Below, in pieces: positions 25,501-35,965 of a stretch of DNA of 64,000 nt. The notes under the pieces are model-generated. The model had not been told where the DNA came from. It did not search any database and saw nothing but the letters and a program-made list of their open reading frames with translations. Position numbers and translations under genes: made by a program. How positions within the stretch are numbered: the stretch's first letter is position 1; each line of letters opens with the position of its first letter. This stretch comes from Owenia fusiformis (Eukaryota; Annelida; Polychaeta; Sabellida; Oweniidae): positions 1,407,318 through 1,471,317 of the forward strand of contig CAIIXF020000012.1 of the NCBI GenBank assembly GCA_903813345.2, given 5' to 3'.

Positions 25501-28500
25501 AGGGTGGGTTTATATTTGACAACTTTGTTTCAAAATCTCTCAAAAAGCACTCGAAATGGTAAAAAACTGCATGATTTTGCAGGCCTGTAGCTGGGAGTGG
25601 GTGGGGGGGGGGGGTTGGCCAAAGATGTCAAAAGTAATCCCTCTCCGGAATTTAAAAAGTGACCCCCCTTAACTTAATTTTAGCATTCAACAATATAATA
25701 CATATCATATTAGTTCTATATTATCAATTCTAATGCAATCCTTCTAGATATAGAGTTAATTCCTTAACACAGAGAGCTGATGAAATATTGCTGTAATCTA
25801 ATTCATATTACTCCCAACCATGTAATACACTTATATGAAATATTGCAACTCTCTATGATATTCCATAATTTCATATCATCACAGTTTTGTGCTTAATTGT
25901 AAAAATTGGCAGAAATCTTGAGGGAATAATTATTAAACATGTATAACTGGTGGTTTGGTGTGTTGAGGTAAGGTAGGCATTGTGCTAAAGTTAAGGTAGG
26001 TTCTACCCCTTTTAAAAGTATGATTTGTGTCTTCAGTTATACTCTTTCAGTAAAGGATGATTAAGTTTGTATATTAATTATGTATATCATTGAAATAGCC
26101 CTTATAATAAGTTTGCCTATGATGTACTGCTTGAGATTTAAGACATGAAATGTAGAGAATAGGTTTCCAAATTTTTGAGTGCAAAATAAATGTTAGGATT
26201 AGAACCTTAGCACACTAATATCATATTTCACCCGCCACTTTGACCTTCGTGTTTAATCATTGATTCTAGAGTACATTCAAATCAAACATAGTACAAAATT
26301 GACATTTTTTATGATCTCGTAAAAAATCTATTAACCATGTTGGTGTAATATGTGTATACAGTATAAAGAACAAACTTGTGTGGGCCATAAGCAAATAGAA
26401 CTTTAAATGTTTTATTGATACTGTATTTTAGCTGTAATCTTCTTTTGAATGTATCTGCACAAACAACTTTTAGCCTTTCATTGACTGGAACCTCACTTTG
26501 TTAAGGCGGGACATTGCAACAATTTATTTACACTTTTTACACACAAATTACAATATGGGGCTTCATTTCTTCCCTCTCATTGATGCTCTTCTTGGTCATG
26601 TACAATTTCAAACTTATATTCAATAGAGACATCTATTAACAGAATATGAACACATTTATGGTAATAGCAGCTAGTAGCCCAGACAAAACTACAGTGATCA
26701 AATAAAAACTGACCATTCGTTTAATGGTTTCCTTAAAGTAACATGGGGTGGTTTTTAAAATAACTTGACATTACTAATATATATGGGGGTTGTAATATTG
26801 TCATATTGGACAGGGGCTTCACATTAACCAAGTTATTAGCTTCTGGAAAATTAGTGAATTAGAGAAGATTAAAAGTGATAATCTATCTTGTCATGAATAG
26901 GTCTAATTACCCTTTTAGTAGGTTGACTTCCTTTTTTAAGAGGACATCATTCATTTTAAGAAATTACTACTACAGTGTACTAAGCCTTAGGCTGTCAGGA
27001 TGGAATCTTTATGTTTAATAAGTTGATTTCAGTAAAATGTATGTGTAATATCTTGCTGCTGACATCATGAAAAATCATGTCCTTCTATTAGCTTCTTTTA
27101 GAATATATTTCATATTTCTTAATGAAGGCAGAGAGATGTAATGAGTATCAGAATGTCTTGTTGTTGCCTATCTTGTACTTCAAGTCCTTGTACCCCCTTA
27201 TACACCCATCTACCCCTATTAGAGTTGGAGGTATTAAGTGTGTGTGTGTGGGAGGGGGGGGGGCATTCTAGAGGTCGAATTCAATGCTATTATACTGAGT
27301 ACTCCCCTCAGCATCAAAGCTTCACCATCTTGTATGGAGGTGAAAATTCATTCGCAAATTGTGAAATTTAATTTGGGATTATTTGGCTAGTTATAATAGG
27401 TATGTTTGTCCAAAAATATCGATGGCAGTTGTTTGTCACTTATAGAGAAAACATCACATGGGAAATATAAATATATACAGTACATGTATCTATCTCTTAT
27501 GTAAATAATAGTAACTACTGTGTATACATGTAAATTCATTGCATATTGAATCATTGACATTTTTCTTGCACATCTTGAAATACCATAATGATTTAATGAA
27601 TGGTAATATTTATATTCATTAAGTAATAGCTACCAATATATCGGTATCTGGTCAACTCGGACCCTTGTCAACTCGGACTCAGTTATATTCAAAAAGATCA
27701 GAGGCAATTTGCTATATAAGAGGTGAAAGCAATCAACTTTTCTTTTTAACTCTTCGTAAATAGAGCTTATAAAGATAGCATATGTTTTATAATCAATGCT
27801 GTGGGATTTTATTAATCTACAAAAATGTCACCTGAATGTTTGGAACATCCCAGAAATCGAAAACTCTATCATTAGAAAATGACCCCGATCCCTTCATAGG
27901 AGACAAAGTTTAACATTATGCAAAAGGTATGATCTCCCTGGATTTGGTGAATCCTCTGAACCTGTTTTTATCAAAATATCTCAATGTTTCGTAATTTTGG
28001 CAGAGATTTTCAAATGCAGGGAGGGGTCTCTCTCATTTTCAGATTTTAGACTGGGCGCTGCGCCCAGTTGCTCTTATTAAATGAGATTACTTGTAATATA
28101 AATTATAATATTGTAAAAGGTCTTGGATACAGCTGCTGTTGATTCTGAGATCAATGGATCAATACGCATTTACAATTTCAAGTCAATGAAAGGCATAGTA
28201 GTACAGTAAACAACATGCTTTTCAGTCTGAGATATATTGAATTATGAGAATTGTTTGATTGGAATAAGTGTTTTCTATTGAGAGATTGTTAAAGTTCTGA
28301 GGTGTTTCCTACCATCTGGTGTTTCCTACTCAACTAGGTGTTTTCTACGTTAAATCTTTGCTAGTAAGAGATGTTAACCAGGCGGGCTTAGAGTGCCCCT
28401 AAGTATATTTTTCCATCTGGAAGAACAATTCTCATTTTTATATTCTGGCTAAAGTTGTTCTATGCTCAATGTATTAATACCAAGGGATGTTAGCTATAAG

Positions 28501-31500
28501 AGTTGTTCCTTACCATCTCTGACTCTGTTTTACGTCATAAATGCCCTCAATTTCAATTTAAACTGAGAGTGAGCAGCTCTACTCAAAATCGCCATAGTAA
28601 AATGACAAATTACTTCAGATTTCTCTAATAAATTGCCTGATTTGATTGCTATGTGCAGAATATTAGTAGAATGAGTTATTTGAGAAAAACCTATTAGTTC
28701 CATTTTGAGCCAGTCCAGAATCATTATTTCCTTGATGGGAGGATTATCCAAATATTTATTCAAGTATTTTTGTGGCTTTATGGGAGATTATGGGTTTATG
28801 ATCTCATTTTGTAAATATAGCAATATATATATTTTTTTTTATTGATTATAACCAAACATACATACCAGTTGATTATTATGAGAGTGATGGATATGCATTT
28901 TATCCCCTGCTTTCCCAGATGGTCATAACTTTATACAATATCTCTAGGTACTGATATGTTATATTATATCTTTATCCTGGACTGGAGCTCCAATATCATC
29001 TATTATATACCTCAAACTTACATACTAGTTGGATTACATATGGAGCCTACTATGTTCACATTTCAAGGTTTTAGATATGTGAGTCAATGGGAGACAAATT
29101 CTGGACTGAGGAAAATTGTTCACATTGTGAGATGTTTAGATTAAAGAGGTGTCTGGATGAACAAGTTTCACTGAATATATATTAAAATATACCCTTATCT
29201 TGCTAACTCCTAATATATTCTACATCTCTATGCTTGCAGGTGTAGCCGCCCAAGGCAGCATCACAGTTGTCGTTGAGCCGACAGCTAAACCAATCGTAGG
29301 CCAAGATGTCAAAATTCACTGTAGAATCAAGGGTTTCACTCCTGGAGATTTCATCAATTGGAATAAGAAAATGGACGATGATAAGATCCATATCATAGGA
29401 ACAAATATTTTCATTAACTACCCATTCGCTGATACTAATCGCTACGCAGCCGCTGTTGCTGATTCTCCCGATGAGAAGGTCTATACTCTCAGTATTGCAA
29501 GTATGTACCCTTTGGAAAAAATTTTGAACTCTGAATGATTATCTTTTCAAGAGCATTTAGATACACTCTTCAAATTACTGAAAATTTCTGAACTCATTCA
29601 ACCAATCAGAGCTGCGGTCATTTCATTTAATTTTAAGCAAGTTGGAAAAGGTAACAAAACCCATTTTGAAGATTATATATCAACGCTCTAAACCATTTTA
29701 GAATTGTGATAATATACAGTTTGCTTAAAGTGCATGCAGAGTGAGAGTTTCAATGGAGTAAGCGATCTTTTGTAAATAATAACAATAACTTTCAGTTATC
29801 CAAACTGTATAACACGTCACTAATCATTTTCTTGATGTGTTGTAGATATCCAGTTAGAAGATGCAGGTCAGATTGGCTGTGGAATGCCCTCTAAGAGAGA
29901 ACAAGCCTTCCAGACAGTAGTTGTATCATGTAAGTCAACTCCAAATACATAAATAGTTGAACATTTCTAACCTGAACTCTACTAGGACTGGCCTAGAGTA
30001 TTCACATGTCTTATGCCTTTGTCACATTTGATCTACGGCAACTGTACAGCGGCTGTAGCATCCCAAAATCAAGAAATATTTAGCATAAAGTATTGGGATA
30101 AGCAGTACGATGTAGATTTTCTGTATCGATTTTCTGAAGCTACAGCCGCCGTCCGCCTGCCATAGAGCAAATGTGACTGAGGCTTTAGTCTTGCTTCAAC
30201 CCCTTATGAACCCCTCTCTAACACGAATCACCTCAACAATATGGGGGAGAGGATCAGGATTGATACAAGACTTCTTCAATCCTAAAAGATGTGTGCTCGG
30301 TTTTTAAAATAGAGGAGTTATACTAGATTTAGAATGCATTGCATATATAAAAAGTGTATCTTTTATATTCCATATGACAGTACAGTACAGTTATTTTTTA
30401 ATATCTAAAAAGAAAAAAATCTCATTATGGGCATGATGTTTTTCCATCATTTGTATTTGTGGTATGAATGCATTAGTTAACATGTTATTAGCTGTCTTCT
30501 ATAATTAAAAAAGTAATTTACTCAGATTCAATTTGAGATACAAAGAATTGAGGCCTGGAATGACAGCCTGCTTGGCTACAAGATAAAATTCATCATCAGT
30601 CCTTGGAAAAAAGACTCACCAAAACATTTCCTCACTCATTAAGGCTACATTTGATGTTAGATCATCATTTGGGGTTTTTGTTTTGGTGAAGAATGAGGAT
30701 TTTTAGTAGAAATATATGTTTGTTATATTGTATTGTATTTTGTTTACCACCAATGAAGGTGAGCAATACCTCTTGGGTATATACCGTACATATATGGTCA
30801 TAATTTATTATATGTTTTCAAAAGTCTAATTTATACAGTTTTTGACAGAATAACTAAGGGCTCCCAAATTTCACCATATGGTTAACCTTATTTTTAGAGA
30901 TGGGAGATAATATGGAAGCTATAAATTGTATTTGATATGTTTGCTGAAATATGATTAATCATCAAGGTTAATTGAGGAAGATTGAAATAATCGTATCATT
31001 TACATGAAAATAGAATTAATTACATATTTTATTTGTTCAGAAAAATGATATTGCACTTTAATTGTTGTATTTTTCGGTTATTGAGAACACTGTCCAAAAT
31101 CAACCTTGAACTCAGTCGTCAAAATTACCACTGATAAATCATATCATTTTAAAATTCACTTTAAATCACTTCCAATGGAATATTAAGACAGTAGAGTGTA
31201 CAGTCTATTTATCCCATTCCCATATTCCATTCTGGGAGAATAAATGCATACTTCAGATCAAGTCAGATGCAAACCTCTTCCTCTGAGAGTACTACACAAA
31301 AGACTGCATGCTAGTTTTATTCCAATAATGGTTATCTGACAAGGGCTCATAATTATTATTTGATTTCTGCCGTGGTTTCTGATGTTTAATTAATGTTTCA
31401 TTGATTTCCGGCTCCATATTGACACATATTGGCAGCATAATTGACCGATTTAAACATCATTCACTCTGATGGTATTTTCCATATACAGTACAGCTAGTTT

Positions 31501-34500
31501 AAGTGGGATATGTCAGAACAAATGATTGAATGATGTCAGAACAAATGATTGAATGATGTCAGAACAAATGATTGAATGATGTCAGAACAAATGATTGAAT
31601 GATTTTGAAACATTCAGAAATTGCAAGAAACAGCTGTACCAAAACAAGCTCAACACCCAAAATACAAGATTAAAAATAGAAGACCATAGAGCAGCATTAA
31701 TATATAATAAAAGGGTCACCAATAAAAGCTGTGGAAAACCCTCTGAAGTCTGTACGCATTACGGTTAATGTTCCCAAAGAAAGGTGCAACTCCATACAGG
31801 CTTTAATGTAAACGTATCAAAGGTATTCATTCGATTAATAAATGATTATGTTTTTATAGCTGACTCGACTGACCTGACCCTGACAGTCGGAGGTAGCACC
31901 CAGAGGGACACAGACAGCGTTATGCTAGAGGAGGGCGCCCCAATCGACATAATGTGTGAGGTGTCTGGAAGCAACCCTGCACCCATGGTTCAGATGTTTG
32001 TTGGTGACATGGAGATCACAAACGACATGCCAACAAATGAACCTAAAGAAGTTGTTGGAATCGATAATGATGGTGAGATTTATTTTTTTATTAGCTTTAG
32101 TTTATTGTTCCTTTATTTAAACAAAATATATATATTACTAATCCAAGGCACAGTTGGTCCTGGGTCCTGTAAAGGGTCAATGATGGTTAGATTGGCTGCT
32201 TGGTGTATATATGGCCTATTTTCATGTAAACATACCACATATTCATTTTTTCTCAAAAAATTATATGATCCCTCCACACATTTTGTAAATTTTGTAGTCT
32301 GTAAAGGTGTTCAGATATACTGGTTTTATGAACACCCAGATTTCTAGATCCCAGTAAGTAATAATATGAAGCACTCTTTTAAAGAAAGAATCACAGGCTA
32401 ACTATAGAAAAGGCTATTCATGTACATATACTATACATAATTGTATTTACAGGCCTTAAGAGTATCATGTATTCACATAAACTTGCCTACCCACAGTGGA
32501 AAGCCAGCACAGAATCCAGTGGCTACATCTTAAAATGTGTTTCAAAGGTGGAAGGTTTTGATGAGCAGACTGCCTCAATTGAGCTGAAAATGATATGTAA
32601 GTCAGTTTATTTACTGAAGTGGCTAGGATTATTATTCACTGTCATATTCCTCACTCTTTGATTGGTCTATATTCTACATCTGATGAGTATCATTTTTGTA
32701 ATTTAACTTAACAAGTTAAATTTTTTTTTATACAAACCAAATAAGAGAGCGACAATAATCCCTTCTTTTTTGTTAATTTATGTATCTTAACCTGACTAAT
32801 TATACATATTCAAATAAGGTACCTCTCGTTATAGATGCTGCCCAGCTAAACTGCCCCCCATCCGTTTCATTTCCTATGTATGAAAAGAACGCTGTAGTGA
32901 CATGCCATGCTAAGGCCAACCCTGCATTGACGATGATTGAATGGTCATGGGACAGATTTGACGACAGGAACTCAACTGAGAAACTAGCCTGTGATACCAA
33001 CTCATCTAAGCCAACATCTGAAGGAAAATACTTTTGTAGTCTATCTGTGAGTATAAATTGATACACACCTCTTTCAAATAAATGCCCATGGGCCTATTTG
33101 TGAGAAACTCCGGTGCTTTAAGGATCATTTAAGGATGGTGGGAAATGTTACACAACATTTTGATTTGAATTTCACTCGTAAAACAGTTTTCAATATGACG
33201 ATGTATATTTACCCCCTCCCTCTACTTCATCTCACCTGTTCTTACAAAACTTTTCCTATAATTTTTTTTTTTTATATATATTTATTTATATGATAAAGAA
33301 AGTACAATATAGTGCTGCGGCTAGGCTTAAAGCATTATTAGCCACATTAGCCTATAATTCAGCACCAACCAGTTGTCACGAGATCTTTATGACATACCAT
33401 GGTGCTTCTGTGCTTCATGAATGTTTTGATTTTCTCCCTACAGAAAGATGCTGATACAACTGAAGTGAAATTCCGCATTGGAATGATTCATCAACAACAT
33501 TTTCGTAACTACGAACTCTCCATTTCTAACGGCCAAGGCTCAGATTCTAAAATGGTAGAAGTCATTAGAGGTAAGATGTTATGGAGGTTATTTATTTGGA
33601 GGGGTGGAATATGTGATATTGGCCAAAGAAAATATATTGACAAATGGTGATTATTTCTAATGGCCAGGGCTCAGATTCTAAAATGGTAGAAGTCATTATA
33701 GAGGTTATTTATTTAGGGATGGAATATGTGATATCGGCAAAAGATAATACAGGGTGTACCAAAAAATCTAAAGAGTTGCAATTTTTTTGGCACACCCTGT
33801 ATATATTGACTGATGGTGATTATTTCTAATGGCCAGGACTCAGATTCTAAGATGGACGAAGCTTGTATTTACTACATGTTAACACGTTTCTGTGTCACCA
33901 CTAAGAAATTGTGACATATATACCTGTAGCTGACTGGTACTAGTATACTGCATTAAGGTTGGGGGTTGGTGTTAGGTATTTGTGTGACAAATTGTTACAC
34001 TTTTGTAATGATTTGAATAACATTAAGTGTTGACACATTTTCATGTTTTATAGAGCCATAATCATTCTATCGGAGTGATATTAATTTTATAATTACTAAT
34101 GCTAGATTGAATGATGAAAACTGAAGACTCTAATGCATATTATATTACAATTTACACATGTCACATTTCGTACTTTGTAATTATTCAAGAAAGTATTCTA
34201 TTAAGATGCATGCATATTGTTTAAGTTATTAATTGTGTATCTTTTGAATTTTATGACATGTAGTCAGTAAGTAGGAAGTCACTGTCGCTTAAATGCAATT
34301 ATAGCTTCATGTGTCTATACGTCGCATCAGACTATGTCTCTTTCTCTTACATGATTTTGGGTGGGGAAATGGGGGGAAGGGGGGGGGGGGGTCACGCTGT
34401 ATATGTGTTGATATTTATAGCTAAGCATACACATAATCGATGTTCGCTTTGTGTATAAAAAAGTATTAATGTGTAATTGACCTAAATAGAAACAAAGAAA

Positions 34501-35965
34501 TTAAAAAAGAATCGTGATTTTTGGTAAACAATATTTGTCATATGTCAAGTTGCAAAATGGCTTTTATGTTTGGAGCTCTTTTGTGCATGTAACTTGCTTA
34601 ACTGAAAAAATGTTGACAGGGCTGTAATAATATAATCATGTATGTATTTCATTGAAATATAATAACAAAATATTGAATTTGAAGAAGAGCAAAATTTCAA
34701 AACTCTTTTGACAACCCTTCTACAATACTATAAACTCTTCATTGATTCGAGTTAAATACAGAAAATATTCTGCCCGAGAAGGTCTGTATTTCATGATGCG
34801 CTAGCAGCAGAGGCTTTCACGAGGCTCAATTGAATAATGTTTTTGTTCCATGATTATTCAGATAAACCCCCCTCGAAATCAAGTCCATTTCCTTCTCACC
34901 TCATAGCTATTTTTGATCGATATTCCTTCAAAATCTTTTCGGCCTTGTTGTTTGTTTTTATAGTATAAAACGGTACATTTACTTTTCTGTCTTTTCTCTG
35001 CAATATCATCAGCTGAAAGTGCAGTATAGCGAAACATTTTTTACTTTCTTTTGATATATTGCATTTTTACTATTAGAGTTCATGAAAACAATGTGCATGC
35101 TTCATATTGATTTATTATATTTACAGATGCATGTTTTTTATCCTAAAATTATAAATTGCGATGATCACAGTATCATTTCCTGATATTGAAAACAGATATT
35201 TATTGCAAAGTGCAAAGATAAGCACGTGTCAGCTTAAACTAATCACCATCAAATTTTTCCGTAAGAGTCATATCCTGGATGGAAATCTGGGGTTTTGGGA
35301 TACTGGGCCGTATCCCAAAGCTTACATCATTTTCACGGTATCCAACGATATAAGCCGAGATTGTGTGTATACAGAATAGATTTAAGTCAGATGGACCAAT
35401 CAGATTGCAGGGAATTTCACCATCATGGAATAAATGCTTAGCTTTTATCAAAGGGTCGGAGATATGTTTGTTGTGGGAATAGGCTATTTTTTAGAAATAT
35501 CAAAATATAATTCATTTTTGAACTCCGGGGGTTTTGCCCTGAATTCTACACAATGCAGTCATATCACCCAATGACATGCAAAAACATAAGACTGTTTTGA
35601 AACGCCCCAAAATAATTTTTTAGTAAATGAAAGTTTAACCATCCATCACTTGACAAAATTAATTATGTGTAGAATTGAATATGCGAAACACATTACACAA
35701 TGCATTAAACTTAAAGATTAATTGATTGTAATAATTATCTGAGAATTACTCATTTTCATTTTTAAACTTGAAGTTTTTTTATCATTTTGTTATTATCTGG
35801 GCAAATATTTAGAGTTTTGTTTAATGTTTCTAGACAGAGTGAATATTTCATGTTTATATTCTACTTTCAGATAAGACGCGTGAAGTAAGTGGAGACGCCA
35901 TTAGACCTGTATCTGTATCCTTCGTCACCCTAGTAGCAAGTGCCATTTTCTATCTTCACTTATGA
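19522..35965 (+). CDS. Secreted/GPI-type three-Ig-domain cell-surface protein, 8 exons, 395 aa
   Basis: Reconstructed exons: 19522-19573, 29240-29500, 29846-29929, 31860-32072, 32453-32596, 32835-33046, 33444-33570 and 35871-35965. All junctions are GT-AG, the phases agree, and the total is 1,188 nt including TGA. Residues 1-22 are a signal peptide. Ig1 spans about 24-132 (C45, W58, D110-A-G, C116), Ig2 about 134-251 (C165, C232), and Ig3 about 253-364 (C258, C275, W288, then FRNYELSISN in place of the usual YxC). The last 18 residues are hydrophobic with nothing after them, and small residues at 371-374 suit a GPI attachment site. N297 and N307 are sequons. The domain layout suggests an outer-surface adhesion or recognition role; ligand and function are unknown. 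Intron 1 is 9.7 kb. A shorter paralogue lies downstream on the same strand. Confidence 0.85.
20432..20637. mobile_element. Complete CAGGCC...GGGCCTG inverted-repeat element
   Basis: A 206-bp element starting CAGGCCTGCAGTAGCC and ending GGCTACGGGCCTG, flanked on both sides by GAATG (20427-20431 and 20638-20642), a likely target-site duplication. The interior has poly-G/poly-C blocks facing each other. Fragments lie at 6940-7090, 15907-16053, 18521-18725, 20035-20150, 25440-25600 and 52697-52870 (reverse). Non-autonomous; superfamily undecided. Confidence 0.75.
21415..21495. mobile_element. Very short TACCCT...(T)GGTA element
   Basis: An 81-bp copy starting TACCCTGCACGCAGAGTCTA with core ACGAAGCTCTCTTTTAGGAA and ending TGCAAATGGTA. 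Same family as 12366-12437, with a small internal duplication (CTAGTTATAAACTAG). Confidence 0.6.
22318..22488. mobile_element. Long-hairpin element (about 75-bp arms)
   Basis: ACAAATAGTGACTGCC (22318 on) is mirrored by GGCAGTCACTATTTGT (ending 22488). The arms continue inward through CAATAGTGTAAAT, CCCGAGGGAATATCCTCTAC and GTACTATTCCC to a 16-bp loop near 22396-22411. Near-complete complementarity indicates a foldback miniature element. Confidence 0.85.
22487..23027. mobile_element. TIR element with TTTTATTATATACCC ends
   Basis: TTTTATTATATACCC at about 22488 is repeated in inverse as GGGTATATAATAAAA at about 23011-23025. Inside, 22872-22920 is a palindrome, GTGACGTCAGCGGG facing CCCGCTGACGTCAC. 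It adjoins and slightly overlaps the preceding hairpin, so the two may form one composite. Confidence 0.6.
23191..23349. mobile_element. Long-hairpin element (about 70-bp arms)
   Basis: GGAATAAATAATGATAGGCC through ACAGAATGTTGTACAAA is mirrored almost perfectly by the right arm ending GGCCTATCATTATTTATTCC. The loop is about 23262-23283. An open frame over 23218-23517 is only this palindrome. A further inverted pair, GATTCAAACAT (23350) and ATGTTTGAATC (23722), encloses the next 380 bp. Confidence 0.85.
23985..24275. repeat. Two-copy direct duplication, about 175-bp offset
   Basis: A segment containing CCCCCAAGTGCTATGTAATG, ATAGACAGTTATAGCATGTA and ATGTACATTCATGTCATACT occurs at about 24010-24090 and again, slightly diverged, at about 24195-24275. 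It carries an upstream 'gccatagaagac ... gagggt' motif each time. Confidence 0.7.
29240..29500 (+). CDS. Ig gene 1, exon 2: first Ig domain, main part
   Basis: Acceptor ATGCTTGCAG|GTGTAGCC; donor GCAA|GTATGT. It encodes residues 18-104, the end of the leader and the A to E strands of Ig1, with B-strand C45 in KIHCRIKG and W58 in FINWNKKM. The frame stays open past the donor only briefly. Confidence 0.85.
29846..29929 (+). CDS. Ig gene 1, exon 3: F and G strands of Ig1
   Basis: Acceptor GTTGTAG|ATATCC; donor TCAT|GTAAGT. It encodes NIQLEDAGQIGCGMPSKREQ and following residues, the DxGxxxC signature of the F strand (C116) and the G strand. Too short to stand out as an open frame; found by phase and motif. 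Confidence 0.8.
30013..30184. mobile_element. GTCACATTTG hairpin element, copy A (in intron 3)
   Basis: ATGCCTTTGTCACATTTG is mirrored by CAAATGTGACTGAGGC. An inner inverted pair, GCGGCTGTAGC/GCTACAGCCGC, strengthens the hairpin. The related copy at 39171-39312 has the same ends. Confidence 0.75.
31511..31602. repeat. 23-bp tandem repeat, 4 perfect copies
   Basis: TGTCAGAACAAATGATTGAA plus TGA repeated four times without differences, which points to recent expansion. It lies in intron 3 of Ig gene 1, about 260 bp before exon 4. Confidence 0.97.
31860..32072 (+). CDS. Ig gene 1, exon 4: first half of Ig2
   Basis: Acceptor TTTTTATAG|CTGACTC; donor GATG|GTGAGA. It encodes residues 133-203: a linker, then IDIMCEVSGSNPAPMV, a typical B-strand/BC-loop motif with C165. 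No tryptophan follows the NPAP motif (VQMF instead), so the core is slightly atypical. Confidence 0.85.
32453..32596 (+). CDS. Ig gene 1, exon 5: second half of Ig2
   Basis: Acceptor GTATTTACAG|GCCTT; donor ATAT|GTAAGT. It encodes residues 204-251, including SSGYILKCVSKVEG, the F strand with C232. Phase 1 on both sides. Confidence 0.8.
32835..33046 (+). CDS. Ig gene 1, exon 6: first half of Ig3
   Basis: Acceptor CTCTCGTTATAG|ATGCTG; donor CTATCT|GTGAGT, phase 0. It encodes residues 252-322: LNCPPSVSFP, VVTCHAKANPALTMIEWSW, and EGKYFCSLS at the end. It has four cysteines (C258, C275, C304, C319). It aligns with exon 2 of the downstream paralogue (INC...ITCH). Confidence 0.85.
33444..33570 (+). 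CDS. Ig gene 1, exon 7: second half of Ig3
   Basis: Acceptor TTCTCCCTACAG|AAAGAT; donor AGAG|GTAAGA. It encodes residues 323-364, with FRNYELSISNGQGSDSKMVE. The position of the usual F-strand cysteine is leucine (L347). The 3' part of this exon has been duplicated twice downstream (33650-33850). Confidence 0.85.
33531..33855 (+). repeat. Tandem copies of the exon-7 tail and intron start
   Basis: GGCCAAGGCTCAGATTCTAA of exon 7 (33531) recurs at 33662 and 33831 with its following TAAAATGGTAGAAGTCATTA and downstream intron sequence (GGTTATTTATTT...GGAATATGTGATAT). The second copy has lost the donor (TATAGAGGTTATT instead of TAGAGGTAAGAT) and the third is shorter. The third interval is lengthened by an inserted 51-bp element. 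Confidence 0.9.
33750..33800. mobile_element. 51-bp mariner-type miniature element with TA target
   Basis: CAGGGTGTACCAAAAAA faces TTTTTTTGGCACACCCTG, with TA on both outer sides (33748-33749 and following 33800). It interrupts the second exon-7-tail duplicate. The equivalent place in the first unit (33628-33640, AAAGAAAATATATTGAC) is the empty site. Confidence 0.8.
33856..35870 (+). other. Remainder of intron 7 of Ig gene 1
   Basis: No additional exon supported. It contains a long poly-G run (about 34373-34391) and otherwise AT-rich sequence. Open frames at 35161-35451 lack splice signals or homology and are not called. Confidence 0.5.
35871..35965 (+). CDS. Ig gene 1, exon 8: stalk and GPI-type C-terminus
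   Basis: Acceptor TATTCTACTTTCAG|ATAAG. It encodes DKTREVSGDAIRP, then VSVSFVTLVASAIFYLHL and TGA at 35963-35965. A polar spacer with small residues followed by a hydrophobic end and no cytoplasmic tail is the usual form of a GPI-attachment signal. The last exon of the paralogue (51624-51715) has the same layout and phase. Confidence 0.85.

Larger units (their letters stand above)
19574..29239 (+). other. Intron 1 of Ig gene 1 (9.7 kb)
   Basis: No coding sequence is supported inside. It holds two GTAGCCAGG-family elements (20035-20150 partial, 20432-20637 complete), a TACCCT element (21415-21495), a nested hairpin cluster (22318-23735), a 175-bp-offset duplication (23985-24275) and a further GTAGCCAGG-type composite (25440-25665). 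The remaining AT-rich sequence, including 26000-29100, shows nothing I can name. Confidence 0.6.

Noticed and set aside
31784-32347. A single 187-codon protein at Ig gene 1 exon 4
   Set aside because: Only 31860-32072 is exon. The codons before and after it are intron read-through, as the splice sites and phases show.
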